A stretch of 64,000 nucleotides of DNA, from assembly GCA_014529385.2 (NCBI GenBank), contig CM043969.1, forward strand, positions 21,327,946-21,391,945, written 5' to 3'. Of this stretch, positions 23,449 to 36,772 are shown one piece after another (position 1 is the stretch's first letter; each line of letters begins with the position of its first letter). The notes beneath the pieces are model-generated. The model did not search any database. It was not told where the DNA came from and saw nothing but the letters and a program-made list of their open reading frames with translations. Made by a program: the position numbers and the translations under genes. The stretch comes from Adiantum capillus-veneris. Taxonomy: Eukaryota; Streptophyta; Polypodiopsida; Polypodiales; Pteridaceae.

Positions 23449-25710
23449 GTGGGAGTTATGGCGGAGGAAGGGAAGCTCAAGATTGAGAAGTTCAACGACA
23501 AAAACTACCAACATTGGATGATGCAGATTGAAGACTATCTCTACCAGAAGGACCTCTATTTGCCACTAGGCGGTCTTGCAAAGAAGCCCGCAACAATGGC
23601 AGATGAAGCATTGATTGTCCTTGATCGAAAGGCACTGGGAACAATCCGGTTAAGCTTGGCGTCAACGGTGGCCTTCAATGTTTCGGAGATGAAGACCACG
23701 GAGGACTTGATGAAGTCACTTGACGACTTCTACGAGAAACCATCGGCATCCAATAAGGTATTTCTTATGAAGAGCTTGTTCAATCTAAAGATGGCAGAGA
23801 ATGGTTCAGTTGCAGAACACCTAAATGACTTTAACACAAACATAAGTCAACTTCGATCGGTGAAAATCAATTTCGATGACAAAGTGCGAGCTCTCCTTAT
23901 ACTATCATCTCTACCGGATAGTTGGGACAGCCTTGTGATGGCTGTAAGTAATTCTATCTCTGGTACAAATACTCTTAAGTTTGATGATGTTGTGGGTGTT
24001 CTCCTAAGCGAGGAAATGCGAAGGAGAAGCACAGGAGAATCATCAAGTGCTGCACTATCAATGGAAACAAGAGGAAGGCCTAAGGAGAGGTTCAAAAACC
24101 AAAAGGGTCGTGATCGCTCAAGGCGGAGCAAGTCACGCACAAAGTCAGTTCTTGAATGTTGGAACTGCGGCAAGAAGGGCCACGTCAAGAAGGATTGCTG
24201 GTCCAAGAAGAAGAAGGAGACAGAGTCTCAAGACAACAAGCCAACATCGGAGGCCAATGTGGCAGGTAAAGTAGAGCAAGATGCTCTAATTCTCTCATTA
24301 GACAATTTGTCTAATTCCTGGATAGTAGATTCCGGGGCTTCATTCCATGCGACACCACACAAGCAACATTTCCAAGACTATACCAAAGGTAATTTTGGGT
24401 ATGTATACTTGGGAGATGATGAAGCTTGTGAGATTGTCGGCAAAGGTACAGTTTCTATCAAAACTGCTAACGGAAATGAATGGAAGCTTAAAGATGTTAG
24501 GCATGTTCCTTCTCTTTGCAAAAATTTGATCTCTACAGGACAATTGGACGATGAAGGTCACAACATTTCATTCGGAAACAAATGGTGGAAGATCTCAAAG
24601 GGATCTTTGGTGGTTGCCAAGGGAGAAAAAGTCGGTACACTTTACTTGTGTATTGTGAGCAAGCAACCTTCAGCTTGTGCATCAACTACAGAAGTTGACA
24701 GTGCGGTGTGGCACTACCGACTTGGGCATATGAGTGCCAAAGGAATGCAAATCCTTCAAACAAAGAAGCTTCTACCAGGTTTGAAAGAAGAGGACTTAGA
24801 GTTCTGTGAAGATTGTGTTTATGGTAAACAAAAGAGGGTAAAATTTCAAAAATCAGGAAATGAAAGAAAAAATAAAAAACTTGAGTTGGTTCATTCTGAT
24901 GTTTGGGGTCCTGCAAGTACACCATCACTTGGTGGCTCATTGTACTATGTAACATTCATAGACGATGCGACTAGAAAAACATGGGTTTATGTCATGAAGA
25001 ATAAATCTGCTGTATTTTCCATATTTCAAAGGTGGAAAGCCTTTGTGGAGAATGAAACAAGTACCAAGGTTAAATGCCTCAGATCCGACAATGGAGGCGA
25101 ATATTGCAGCCAAGCTTTTGAAAGCTTTTGTGCTAGCAATGGCATTCGGAGGCAAAGGAAAACCCCAAGGACACCTCAACAAAATGGGATTTCAGAAAGG
25201 ATGAACAGGACAATCATGGAACGAGCACGAAGCATGCGGCTACATGCAGGCCTACCGCTTGAGCTTTCGGCGGAAGCTGTAAGTACGTCTGTGTACTTAA
25301 TCAATCGGTCACCCTCAACGGCATTGGATGGGGGAGTTCCAGAAGAGGCATGGACAGGTAAACTGGTGAATTATGCATTTCTCAAAGTGTTTGGGTGTGA
25401 GGCTTTCATGCACATAGATAGAAGCCTAAGATCAAAGCTAGATGAAAAGTCCAAAAAGTGTTTCTTCATTGGCTATGGAGAAGGAGACTTTGGGTATCGC
25501 CTATGGAATCCTGAAGATGGTAAAATCTTAAGGAGTAGGGATGTAATTTTTAACGAACAAAATATGTACAAAGATTACTTGGAAAGAAAACAAACAAAAG
25601 AAATAGGTGATGAGTACATGGAGCTTGAGGACGGTGAAGACTCAAGGACTGCAAACGGTGACAATGTGCAACAACGTCAACCAAATGAGGAGCCTCAACC
25701 TATTCCCTGA
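23449..25710 (+). pseudogene. copia-2 gag, protease and integrase
   Basis: A 753-residue frame opens MGVMAEEGKLKIEKFNDKNYQHW; the true start is probably the second Met (23458). Gag spans about residues 1-200. The zinc knuckle CWNCGKKGHVKKDCW is at about 235-250, and the protease active site IVDSGASFHATPH at about 290. GAG-pre-integrase WHYRLGHM and CEDCVYGKQKR come next, followed by integrase with HSDVWGP, LRSDNGGEY and GISERMNRT (D-D-E triad) and KVFGCEAFMHIDRSLRSKLD. A TGA at 25708 ends it before RT; the frame is otherwise uninterrupted. Confidence 0.95.
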
Positions 25711-27338
25711 AGATCTACAAGAGCTGGTAGACCTCCAGAAAGGTTTGTTCCTTCCTTCAACCATCTCTTGATCTCAGATTCTGGAGAGCCGGAATCATAC
25801 GTAGAAGCTATGCAACATGAATCCAAAGAAGAATGGACGAAGAGCATGCAAGTGGAGATGGACTCACTACATCGCAACTAAACATGGGAGTTGGTTGAGT
25901 TGCCTAAAGGTAAGCGGGCAGTTCAAAACAAATGGGTGTTCAAGTTGAAGGAAGAAGAAGGTGGGAAGAAAAGGTACAAGTCTAGGCTTGTGGTAAAAGG
26001 TTTTTCTCAAAAGAAAGGTATTGACTTCAATGAAATATTTTCTCCTGTTGTAAAAATGAACTCAATTAGGCTTGTCTTAAGCCTTGTGGCTGCTCATGAT
26101 CTAAATCTCGAGCAAATGGATGTAAATACGGCATTCCCTCACGGTGACTTAGAGGAGGAAATCTACATGCTTCAACCAAAGGGGTATGAAGTAAAAGGTA
26201 AGGAGAAAATGCTTTGCAGATTAAAGAAGAGCTTGTATGGTTTAAATCAAGCATCAAGACAATGGTACTTGAAGTTTGATCGATGGATGTTGGATCATGG
26301 ATTCACAAGATGCAACTCGGATCACTACGTCTACACGAAGGATTTGGGAGATGGGAAATTCATCATCCTAATGTTGTATGTTGATGACATGTTGATTGCA
26401 AGTGCTAACATGCAGGACATCAAAGACCTAAAAGAGGAGCTGTCCAAATCTTTTTCAATGAAAGATTTAGGTGTTGCAAAGAGGATACTTGGTATGAAAA
26501 TATCAAGGGACAGGACGAAGAAGACAATAAAGCTATCTCAAGAAGATTACATCAAGAAGGTACTAGAAAGGTTTGCAATGCAAAATGCAAAACCAGTTTC
26601 TACACCTTTGGCTGATCATTTTAAACTAACGAAGGATATGTGTCCAAAGACACAAGAGGAGATAGCCTATATGTCTAAAGTTCCATATGCTGCAGCGGTA
26701 GGTTCTCTAATGTATGCTATGGTCTGGACAAGGCCAGACATTGCACATGCAGTGGGAGTTGTGAGTAGGTTCATGGAAAACCCAGGTAAAGAGCATTGGC
26801 AAGCTGTGAAGTGGATACTTAGGTATCTAAAAGGGACAACAACAAATGCTTTGTATTTTGGAGGAACTGATATTTTTCTAGAAGGGTATGCTGATGCAGA
26901 TATGGCAGGTGACAAAGATACTCGAAGGAGCACTACTGGCTATGTGTTCACGGTTGGAGGCACAACAGTAACCTGGGCTTCAAAGCTGCAGAAAGTGGTT
27001 TCACTTCCTACCACGGAAGCAGAGTATGTAGCAATGACGGAGGCAAGCAAAGAAATTCTGTGGTTTCACAAATTCTTAGAATAGCTTGGATTCAAACAAG
27101 ACAATTGTGTCTTGTAAGTGATAGCCAAAGCGCTATCCATCTTGCGAAGAACTCAGCCTTTCATTCAAGGACAAAGCACATTGAGGTGAGATATCACTTC
27201 ATACGCACTCTTTTGGAAGAGGGACAGCTAAAGCTAGGAAAGGTGCATACAAGTGAAAATCCTGTAGACATGTTTACAAAGGTGGTCAACAAGGAGAAGT
27301 TGAGCTTTTGCTCATCTTCAATCGGCATTCAAGGATAA
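25711..27338 (+). pseudogene. copia-2 reverse transcriptase and RNase H
   Basis: The same frame continues after TGA 25708 (RSTRAGRPPERFVP, EEWTKSMQVEM) and meets a TAA at 25879. It is then open for 397 residues: VQNKWVFKLKEE, SRLVVKGFSQKKGIDF, MDVNTAFPHGDLEEEIYM, LYGLNQASRQWY, catalytic LYVDDMLIA (about 26375) and MKDLGVAKRILGM. RNase H has GYADADMAGD and TTEAEYVAM. A TAG at 27082 and a frameshift near 27112 precede SDSQSAIHLAKNSAFHSRTKHIEVRYHF. Three stops and one shift separate it from an active element. Confidence 0.93.
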
Positions 27339-27387
27339 GAAGCCAGAATGGAAAGCAGTCACAGGTTTGGTTTGGAGATCAGTCTCC

Positions 27388-27398
27388 AAGTGGGAGAT
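27388..27398 (+). other. Polypurine tract of copia-2
   Basis: A purine-rich run (AAGTGGGAGAT) lies directly before the 3' LTR start TGTCAAG. Confidence 0.75.
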
Positions 27399-29437
27399 TG
27401 TCAAGTATGGAGCCTGATTTACCCTTGTAATTTTCTGTGGTAAAAGCGCACATTTGTAAGGCCCCCATTATGAGGAGAAGCCATCGTGCGTGAAGGAAAA
27501 TCACTCACCGAAAACCAAAATTTTCACGGACAAGAATCAGGGGCAACTTTAGAGGCCCCCGAGACTTTTTTTTGCCGGAATATTCCTTTTCGTCGGAATA
27601 TTATGGTCGAATGGTGGCCGGAAAGTGGTCGAAAAACAACCGGTTGGTTGGCCGGTGGCCGGTGGCTGAATTCAAAAGCGGACTTGTCTTCTCAAGGGCG
27701 GCCACACATGGGCGGATTGGAGGGTCCGATTTGGACTTATTCGCACAAGGGCGGCTACACATGGCTGTCTCTCATAAGAGAGGGCAGCCCTTTTGGCCTA
27801 TAAAAGGAGGCCATTTCTACACACATTTCATAGTGTGAAGTTGATGCAACAAGGTGAGTGTGAGGTGGTGAGAGTGAAGCAAGGCGGGAGCTCTATCAAG
27901 GGTTTAATGCCTTTGTAAACTACTTCTTCTTTTGAAGTGCTAAAGCCATTGAGTGGCTGCTTTCCCGTGGACGTAGCCCACATTGGGTGAACCACGTATA
28001 TTGTGTGTACTCTCTCTCTCTCTCTACTCTATAATCTCTTGTGTGTGAAATCTATCTCTCTCCATTAACACTAGGTTGGTAATGGGACACTTTTATGTCC
28101 TGTTAAGTGACCATTTTCCCTGAATTATGTCAAGAGTTTCAAAATGGATTTTGAGGTGCTATCTATCTAGAAAGTTGTCTCATGAGCTGAAAAAAACTCG
28201 ACATTTTTTTGGAATATCAATTCCATCTTTAACCTTGTCCTTGCACAACATTTCACAAACTAAACTGTGTGAAAAAACGGGTCCTGTTTTGGGCTTTTTT
28301 CAACTTTTTGCAACTATACCACTCTAGAATTCATGTTTGTGAGGTCTATAATGCTAGAGAACTATCTTTAGTAGTCCTCAACATGTCCTGATGCTTCTAG
28401 GGAGAAATAAATGTTAAAGTTGTAAGTTATGACCAAATTACAGAAATTGTCAAATCCTGTTTTTTAGCCAATTTTAGCTCTTCTATGTTTTTTTTGGTGG
28501 CTTTCATGATATGCAAATGCAGTTTTGATTTTCTATGTCACATATTGTAACATAAACCTAATATTCCTTGAGTTTTGGGGCACCTAATACCCTATTTTTC
28601 ATAGTAGACAACGATGGTTGATTTTTTCAATTATAGAAGAAAACGAAACATTCTAGTATATCAAGTATAGCTTTTTCAATATTGTTAGTTTCTTGTGACA
28701 ACTACATGCATTTTGTAGGTAGTAACCATATCTAGTCATAAGGATCAAATTTGGCTAGATATTGAATAGTTTCTATGGGATTCTACAACTCATAATGTTG
28801 AGCCCAATTTTTCATGTTTGCTGTATTTAGCACTTCATCTTTGTCCCCAAGATTCCCCTTGGTAAGAGATGGAATATTCTTTTGACATGCTCCATGACTC
28901 CTTATGAACCTAAAGAACAATAGGGAACTAAGAAAACATGCATATATTATTTGTATTGAGCGTGGATATAGAAACTTTGATGATAGGTTTGCAGAATGGT
29001 AACAATTCAACTTTTTTGTACCTATTTCTTTTGGAAAAACAAAAAATAGTGAGTGAGAAGAAATCATATGTTCTAGTCACCAACCCATTGAAGTTAACTA
29101 GGGAATTTATCTCAAGTCCTACAAAAATCCCTAATATTATTTTTATGCAACAAAACGTAAGAAATGACTGTTTTAATGAAAATGTAATGGTCCATCAACT
29201 TTGGAGGCTTGGTGTGACCAAAAGATGAGAAATTTTTCAAGTTTCTTATTTTTAACATGTGTAGTAGGCCTTGAACTATAACCTCATGAAACGATTTTAC
29301 AAAATGAGTGGATCTACTATGGTTTTGGAGGTTTTTTTCAAAACCCTGAAAGGACACTTTTATGTCCTGTTAGGTTACCAACCTAGTGTTAAGTAATCTA
29401 CTCAAAAATCTATTTAGCTACGTCTTATTTCCTAACA
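27399..29437 (+). repeat. 3' LTR of copia-2, interrupted at 28069-29388
   Basis: LTR sequence runs 27399-28068, then resumes at 29393 with GTAATCTACTC and ends TTTCCTAACA at 29437, followed by AGTAT. The uninterrupted 5' LTR reads CCATTAAGTAATC at the corresponding site, which gives an exact empty site for the inserted transposon. Confidence 0.95.
28069..29388. mobile_element. 1320-bp non-autonomous DNA transposon, 14-bp inverted ends, TTAA target duplication
   Basis: Terminal inverted repeats CACTAGGTTGGTAA (28069-28082) and TTACCAACCTAGTG (29375-29388) are perfect. TTAA occurs on both sides (28065-28068 and 29389-29392) but once in the empty site at the 5' LTR, proving insertion. Just inside each end GGACACTTTTATGTCCTGTT occurs in the same orientation (28085 and 29352). 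No frame longer than about 95 residues and no transposase motif are present. TTAA duplications point to piggyBac or Kolobok. Reading the event as TA plus a longer inverted repeat would suggest Tc1/mariner. The CACTA-like first bases are not accompanied by a 3-bp duplication. Confidence 0.9.
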
Positions 29438-29442
29438 AGTAT

Positions 29443-32136
<2,694 letters not shown>

Positions 32137-32226
<90 letters not shown>
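32137..32226. repeat. (AC)n microsatellite, about 90 bp
   Basis: This is a pure CA run. Confidence 0.95.
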
Positions 32227-32229
<3 letters not shown>

Positions 32230-32639
32230 TTGTATGCAATCAAGAGAAGAGGAAAACACTACCTATTTGGAGGATTGTGAATAGAGACACTTTTTAAACC
32301 TATGCTTTGGAAACGATATTGTGCAAAGAACTGAGCATATTGTTCTTCAGGTAGGTACATCGTACATATTTAGTACATGTATGATGGAATGATATCTGGG
32401 TTTTTTGCATGATATTCTTGATTCTCAATTCTGATATCTTGTTAGTAAATTGCTGGTCTATGTCTTTTTGCATACAGTCTTTCAAGCCGTTCTCCATATG
32501 AAATCCTACCTCTTGTGATGATCTCTTAAGGGATGATACTTTTTTTGTCTGATTGGCTACCATCCTTGAATGACTTAATGTATCTTTAAATTGGTGTATG
32601 CAATTGCTTTGATGGAATTATTTTCTTTTTTATTCTAAG
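32227..32639. other. Non-coding sequence without recognised features
   Basis: AT-rich; an 87-residue minus-strand frame shows no motif. Confidence 0.4.
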
Positions 32640-33640
32640 TCTTATTCTAACTTATAAAGGTAAGTATACGCTGGTGGGACTCAAAATTGAAAAGCGGTTT
32701 GTGAAGTTATCTGACATATGCAAGGTTAAACTATCCTCTACATCTTTAGCTTTTATGGGAGCTCACTCATCATTCATTATGAAGGTAAGTGAGTTAGTTA
32801 TGGGAAATCACTTTGAATATTTTGTCTTTTTTGAAATCATACTAAAAAATCATCCTTATCTAATAAATGTAAGATTAAACTATTCTCACCATTTGAGCTT
32901 GTGCAAGAACTCCTTCATTATAAAGGTAAATATACATTGATGGGAATGAAAACCTTGAATATTTGGCTTTTGAAATCATTTCTTATTGGTAATTTAAGAG
33001 CCTTAATCCTCATGTGAGGGTCTTGGATGAGATGGCAATGGACTGGTTTTTTTGAAAATTGATTCAATTACAAAGGAGATGCTGTCCAATTTTTTTTAAA
33101 AAAACAATGATGTAAAGATAGTAGAAAATATGGACTCAGAGATTAATTTAATACTTGATCTATGCTAAGTTGTTATTTTTTGTTGTAATTTTTGACACCG
33201 ATAACGAGGAGAGGAGGTTGTTGACACTTGTCTTCCTGATTCATGCCAAGTACTAATGAGCTGCTCTGTTTCTTGGATGGTGCCAGGTAAGAGGTTTCCT
33301 CCTTGGGATTACGACGATAACTGCAACAATAACAGATGATTAGCAATTGTCCAATTATTTGTATAATTGATTGATAGCCCGTGTATATGCTTCTTTGATA
33401 TTTTTGTATAATGACAAATAAACTGTATATGTCAATTGTAGTCTTATCTCACTGTCAATTTTAAAGACTGCTTTTTATATAATGTATATGTCAATTGTAG
33501 TCTTATCACTTCATTTTAAAGACTGCTTTTTATATAATGTGGACATAGTTTTGAGCTATTATATTTTGTCTAGTTTCTAGTCCCATCGTGTAGTTCAATA
33601 GTTTGAGAAATCAAAGTATTGTTACATAATCATTCTTAAA

Positions 33641-33690
<50 letters not shown>
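32640..33690 (+). repeat. AC-associated dispersed repeat, copy 4, with three U1-like motifs in tandem
   Basis: Units of about 125-142 bp each carry an AAGGTAA-type motif: AAGGTAAGTAT at 32657, AAGGTAAGT at 32782 and AAGGTAAATAT at 32923. The last two are preceded by TTAAACTAT and CATTAT-AAG words. From 32995 the copy matches 15405-16253 closely, including CCAGGTAAGAGGTTTCCTCC at 33283-33302, and ends in (AC)n at 33643-33690. A 60-bp duplication lies at 33424-33540. Confidence 0.8.
33643..33690. repeat. (AC)n microsatellite, about 48 bp
   Basis: A CA run after CATTCTTAAAAAA ends AC-associated copy 4. Confidence 0.95.
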
Positions 33691-33692
<2 letters not shown>

Positions 33693-33832
33693 TCATGGGT
33701 GCCTTGAAGAAGTTCTCTCAAACTGTCTCCATGGGTGAATCATAGTCGGCTTCTTGTTTCTTGCACATGTTGCTATCCATGTGCGATATGGCTCGATGCA
33801 TGTGCATGTGCTCTTCTTACATGCATGTGTCC

Positions 33833-34001
33833 CTTGTGAGGACCCCTTTGAGTTTCACTTTCAAGAATGCAATAAATTTTATATGTCTAAAAATAAATCA
33901 TTGATTATTTGGTACTTGTGAGGATGACCCCTTTGACTCACTTTCAAGAATGCAATAAATTTTATATGTCTAAAAATAAATCATTGATTATTTTGTACTT
34001 A
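33833..34001 (+). repeat. 83-bp tandem duplication
   Basis: Both units contain CTTGTGAGGA, CCCCTTTGA, ACTTTCAAGAATGC and TATGTCTAAAAATAAATC. The second starts near 33915 and they differ by a few bases and small indels. Confidence 0.85.
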
Positions 34002-34123
34002 GAAAGGGAAGATAGCATTATAAGAATAGAAGTCTTTTTTTTTTTGGCTTTCTAAAAGAAAATCTTAGTGTCGTGTTGGGTTAGGGAGACTTTCATTGTT
34101 TTCAATGCATCATGGAGACTTAC

Positions 34124-35406
34124 CTTTCATTTCACATCTTGATATGTTTTTACTTTTCTTGCATTCTATTGTTTTAGAATGCTAAAGTGAAGCTTCAACT
34201 TGCATAACTTTAGTAAATTTTACACACACACATATATGTTTTTGTTTGTATTCTATTGTTTTAGAATGCTAAAGTGAAGCTTCACCTTGCATAATTCTAA
34301 TAAATTCTATACACACACATATATTAATTAGTTTTTTTTATTTCACCTTTCATTTCACAACTTCACATGGATTTACATTTCTTGCATTTTATAGCTGGAT
34401 TCCAGTAAGTGTTAACGTTTAAGAAAGTCTCTTTTATTAAACGGTTGCTGATCGAGCTTCCTCCTCACAAAGAAGAAAACCAGAAATACTAGCAGAAATT
34501 TTGAGATTTGTAAAATTTTTGGACGACTTTTTCACATATTTCATCGGTTTTTCTTTCTTTTAGCATGGTTTACAACTAGCTAGTCTGAATTTTCAATCGG
34601 CTCAAGACTAAGCTGAGGCAATCCTTTCACAAAAACTGATACCAGTATAATTCAACCTAACAATTTTATCACTTTCTTATTGTTTTTGAAATCCGTCATA
34701 CCATTTCACTTTTTTTTCATAGCAACATGCGGGTTATGTACTATGTGCTATTGATAAGGTTGTACAATCCTCAGAAAACTATTGTTTTTGTCCTCTCTCT
34801 AACCTTAGTAGGTATGATGGTTCTTATGCTTTATCTTTTTGATTAGGACTCCAGTTGAATACAAAGGTTTTATATTGTACAAGGTTTTTAACAGTTCCAT
34901 CTTGGCTTCCTAAAAGAAGCTTTCGAAGAGAAGTGAGTAAAGAGTACGTTTGGAATATTATTATTTTCAATACTGATTGGACATGCTTTTTCATGTGAAG
35001 AATTGAATTCTCCTTTTGTTGGCTTAGCCTTAGACTCCATAGGAGAGCTGAGTTAGGCATACGTTCAATGTTTTTAGGTAATGATTTAGACTCACCTTAA
35101 ATGTTATTTTGGTTTTCAAATATTAAATGAATTTTTTTATTTCACCTTTCATTTCAAATCTGACATGGCTTGACCTCTCTTGCATTTTATTCTTTTATAA
35201 TGCTAAAGTGAAGCTTCACCTTGCATAATTCTAATAAATTTTATACATACATGTATTCTCTCTCTCTCTCACACACACACACACATATATATAGAACTCA
35301 TTTATATATATGTGTGTGTGTATGAAATATATATATATTTCTCACACACACATATATTATTGAGTTTTTTTATTTTATTATGTGTGTGTGAGGAATATAT
35401 ATATAT

Positions 35407-35443
<37 letters not shown>

Positions 35444-35805
35444 GTATATATATATATTAATGAGCAAACCCTGGGAAACAAAAGAAAAACTGATGAAATA
35501 TGTGAGAACTTAGTTCAAAAAATCTAAAAATTTCAAATTTCTTGATAGTATTTTTGGTTTGCTTCTTTGCAAGGAGGAAACTTGGTTGCTTAGTAAAAGA
35601 GACATTTTTGAACAATGCTTCAACTTCTATAATTTTATGTAAATTCAACCTAATGATTTTATCACTTTGTTATTGTTTTAGACAGTGACCCTTTCACTTG
35701 TTTAGTTTTATAGTGGGTCTATATTAGCATTAAACATTTAGATGTCTTTATTTATTTCTAATTTTGTTCTTTTAGAATGCTAAGTGAACCTTCACCTTGT
35801 TTAAA
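34124..35805 (+). repeat. Repeated TTAGAATGCTAAAGTGAAG modules with an inverted internal segment
   Basis: A module with TTAGAATGCTAAAGTGAAG and CTTGCATAA is present at 34173-34215, 34259-34305, 35196-35245 and, truncated, at 35770-35805. A segment at about 34425-34590 reappears inverted at about 35470-35625: GATGAAATATGTGA and AAGAGAC words read on opposite strands. A further segment (AATTCAACCTAA, then TTTTATCACTTT) is directly repeated at 34650 and 35642. No gene is visible. Confidence 0.75.
35260..35456. repeat. Compound CT/CA/TA/TG microsatellite with two foldback arrangements
   Basis: CA and TA runs are followed by TA and TG runs (35270-35321), and CTCACACACACATA is mirrored by TATGTGTGTGTGAG (35341-35392). 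A further CA run plus TA run ends near 35456. Each pair can form a hairpin. Confidence 0.85.
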
Positions 35806-36579
35806 TAGTAAAATGTAAAAAGTAAGAAATGGTACTTGAGATAGCTTTTAACTTCTTCTTCTATTAGGCAGGCCTTGTGATCCTTGAAAAAAAACAAAAT
35901 GATACTCGTATATAGTGAGTTACTTAAATGAATAGAAAAAGAAATACATGGGTCCAGTGCATAGAACCTGCCATGGGTACACAAGATCATCAATTATCAA
36001 GAGATTGTGCAAACGTTCACTGTAGCCTCTGGATCAAAATGCATTGAAAAATATAGATTGATATCGTTGAAAAAAATGACTCCTTCCACCCGTCGATGTG
36101 GACCGTAGAGATAGTTTCCAAAGGGAAGATCTTTTGTCACCTTGGTACCGTGCTAGGGGTAGAGGTTACACACAAGCAAAGATTCCAATGGGTTATTGAA
36201 AAGATTAGAAGCAAGATGAGAAGATGAGAATTTGTGCTTCTCTTGACCCAGACAAATGGCATTGGGCCATTAAAGTTGTTCTAACAGGCTATATCTTACT
36301 TGAGTCTACAACACCTCTGGCTCTTGGTTGTATCTCTATGATACTATATATGCCTTAGCTTGGGTTGTGACCAAGGCTTACCTTGTAATTTTTTGATATC
36401 TTTATAAAACAATCACTCACTTTTGTGAGTTTTGAAAAAAATAAATAAATTTAATTATCAATATGACTTTATAGGCCTTGTAATCTTTTCATTTATTTAT
36501 TGAAATGCTCACAATAAATGAGTTAAATTATAGTAAATAGAAACAAAAAAAATACACAGCATATGCAGTTATTGACTAT
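35806..36579 (+). other. Non-coding sequence, possibly a 5'-truncated LINE tail
   Basis: Around 36120-36340 a disrupted plus-strand reading (KIRSKMRRWEF-like, then AIKVVLTGYILLES) resembles the distal RT region of plant LINEs. It is followed by AT-rich sequence and short A-rich tails. The tail words CCTTGTAAT and CACTCAC near 36380-36425 recur diverged near 36475-36515. The evidence is weak. Confidence 0.3.
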
Positions 36580-36772
36580 GCCTTGAGTCCAGTAGAGGAG
36601 GCCACTAAGTTCAAGGGGCTTTTATGGGGAGTCCATACCCACAATTACAATTCAAAAACCTATCTAGAAGCCACACATCTAATTAGTGCAAAAAAGAGTA
36701 GAATAAGGGACAAGAGAAAGGGTGAAGGAGGCCACCTTGTAGGGGATGTTTGTTACCCATCGTTCACAACTC

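Larger units (their letters stand above)
22685..29437 (+). mobile_element. Complete but defective Ty1/copia element (copia-2) carrying a nested DNA transposon
   Basis: Its LTRs are 22685-23384 and 27399-29437 (about 715 bp without the inserted transposon). The target duplication AGTAT is perfect at 22680-22684 and 29438-29442. Gag through RNase H lie in one long frame with few lesions, so it is the best-preserved element in the window. Gag and pol style (IEKFNDKNYQHW, LYVDDMLIA) resemble Tnt1/Tork-type copias; lineage placement is inference. Confidence 0.95.

Noticed and set aside
23849-24206. Antisense frames over copia-2 gag and other pol regions
   Set aside because: They mirror conserved coding sequence on the opposite strand and have no motif of their own.
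28069-29388. Classing the 1320-bp transposon as an ordinary CACTA element
   Set aside because: Its ends start CACTA, but the empty site shows a TTAA (or TA) duplication, not a 3-bp one, and the inner sequence lacks CACTA-type subterminal repeats.
22685-29437. copia-2 as an intact, potentially mobile element
   Set aside because: Stops at 25708, 25879 and 27082 and a frameshift near 27112 separate gag-integrase from RT-RNase H, and the 3' LTR is interrupted.
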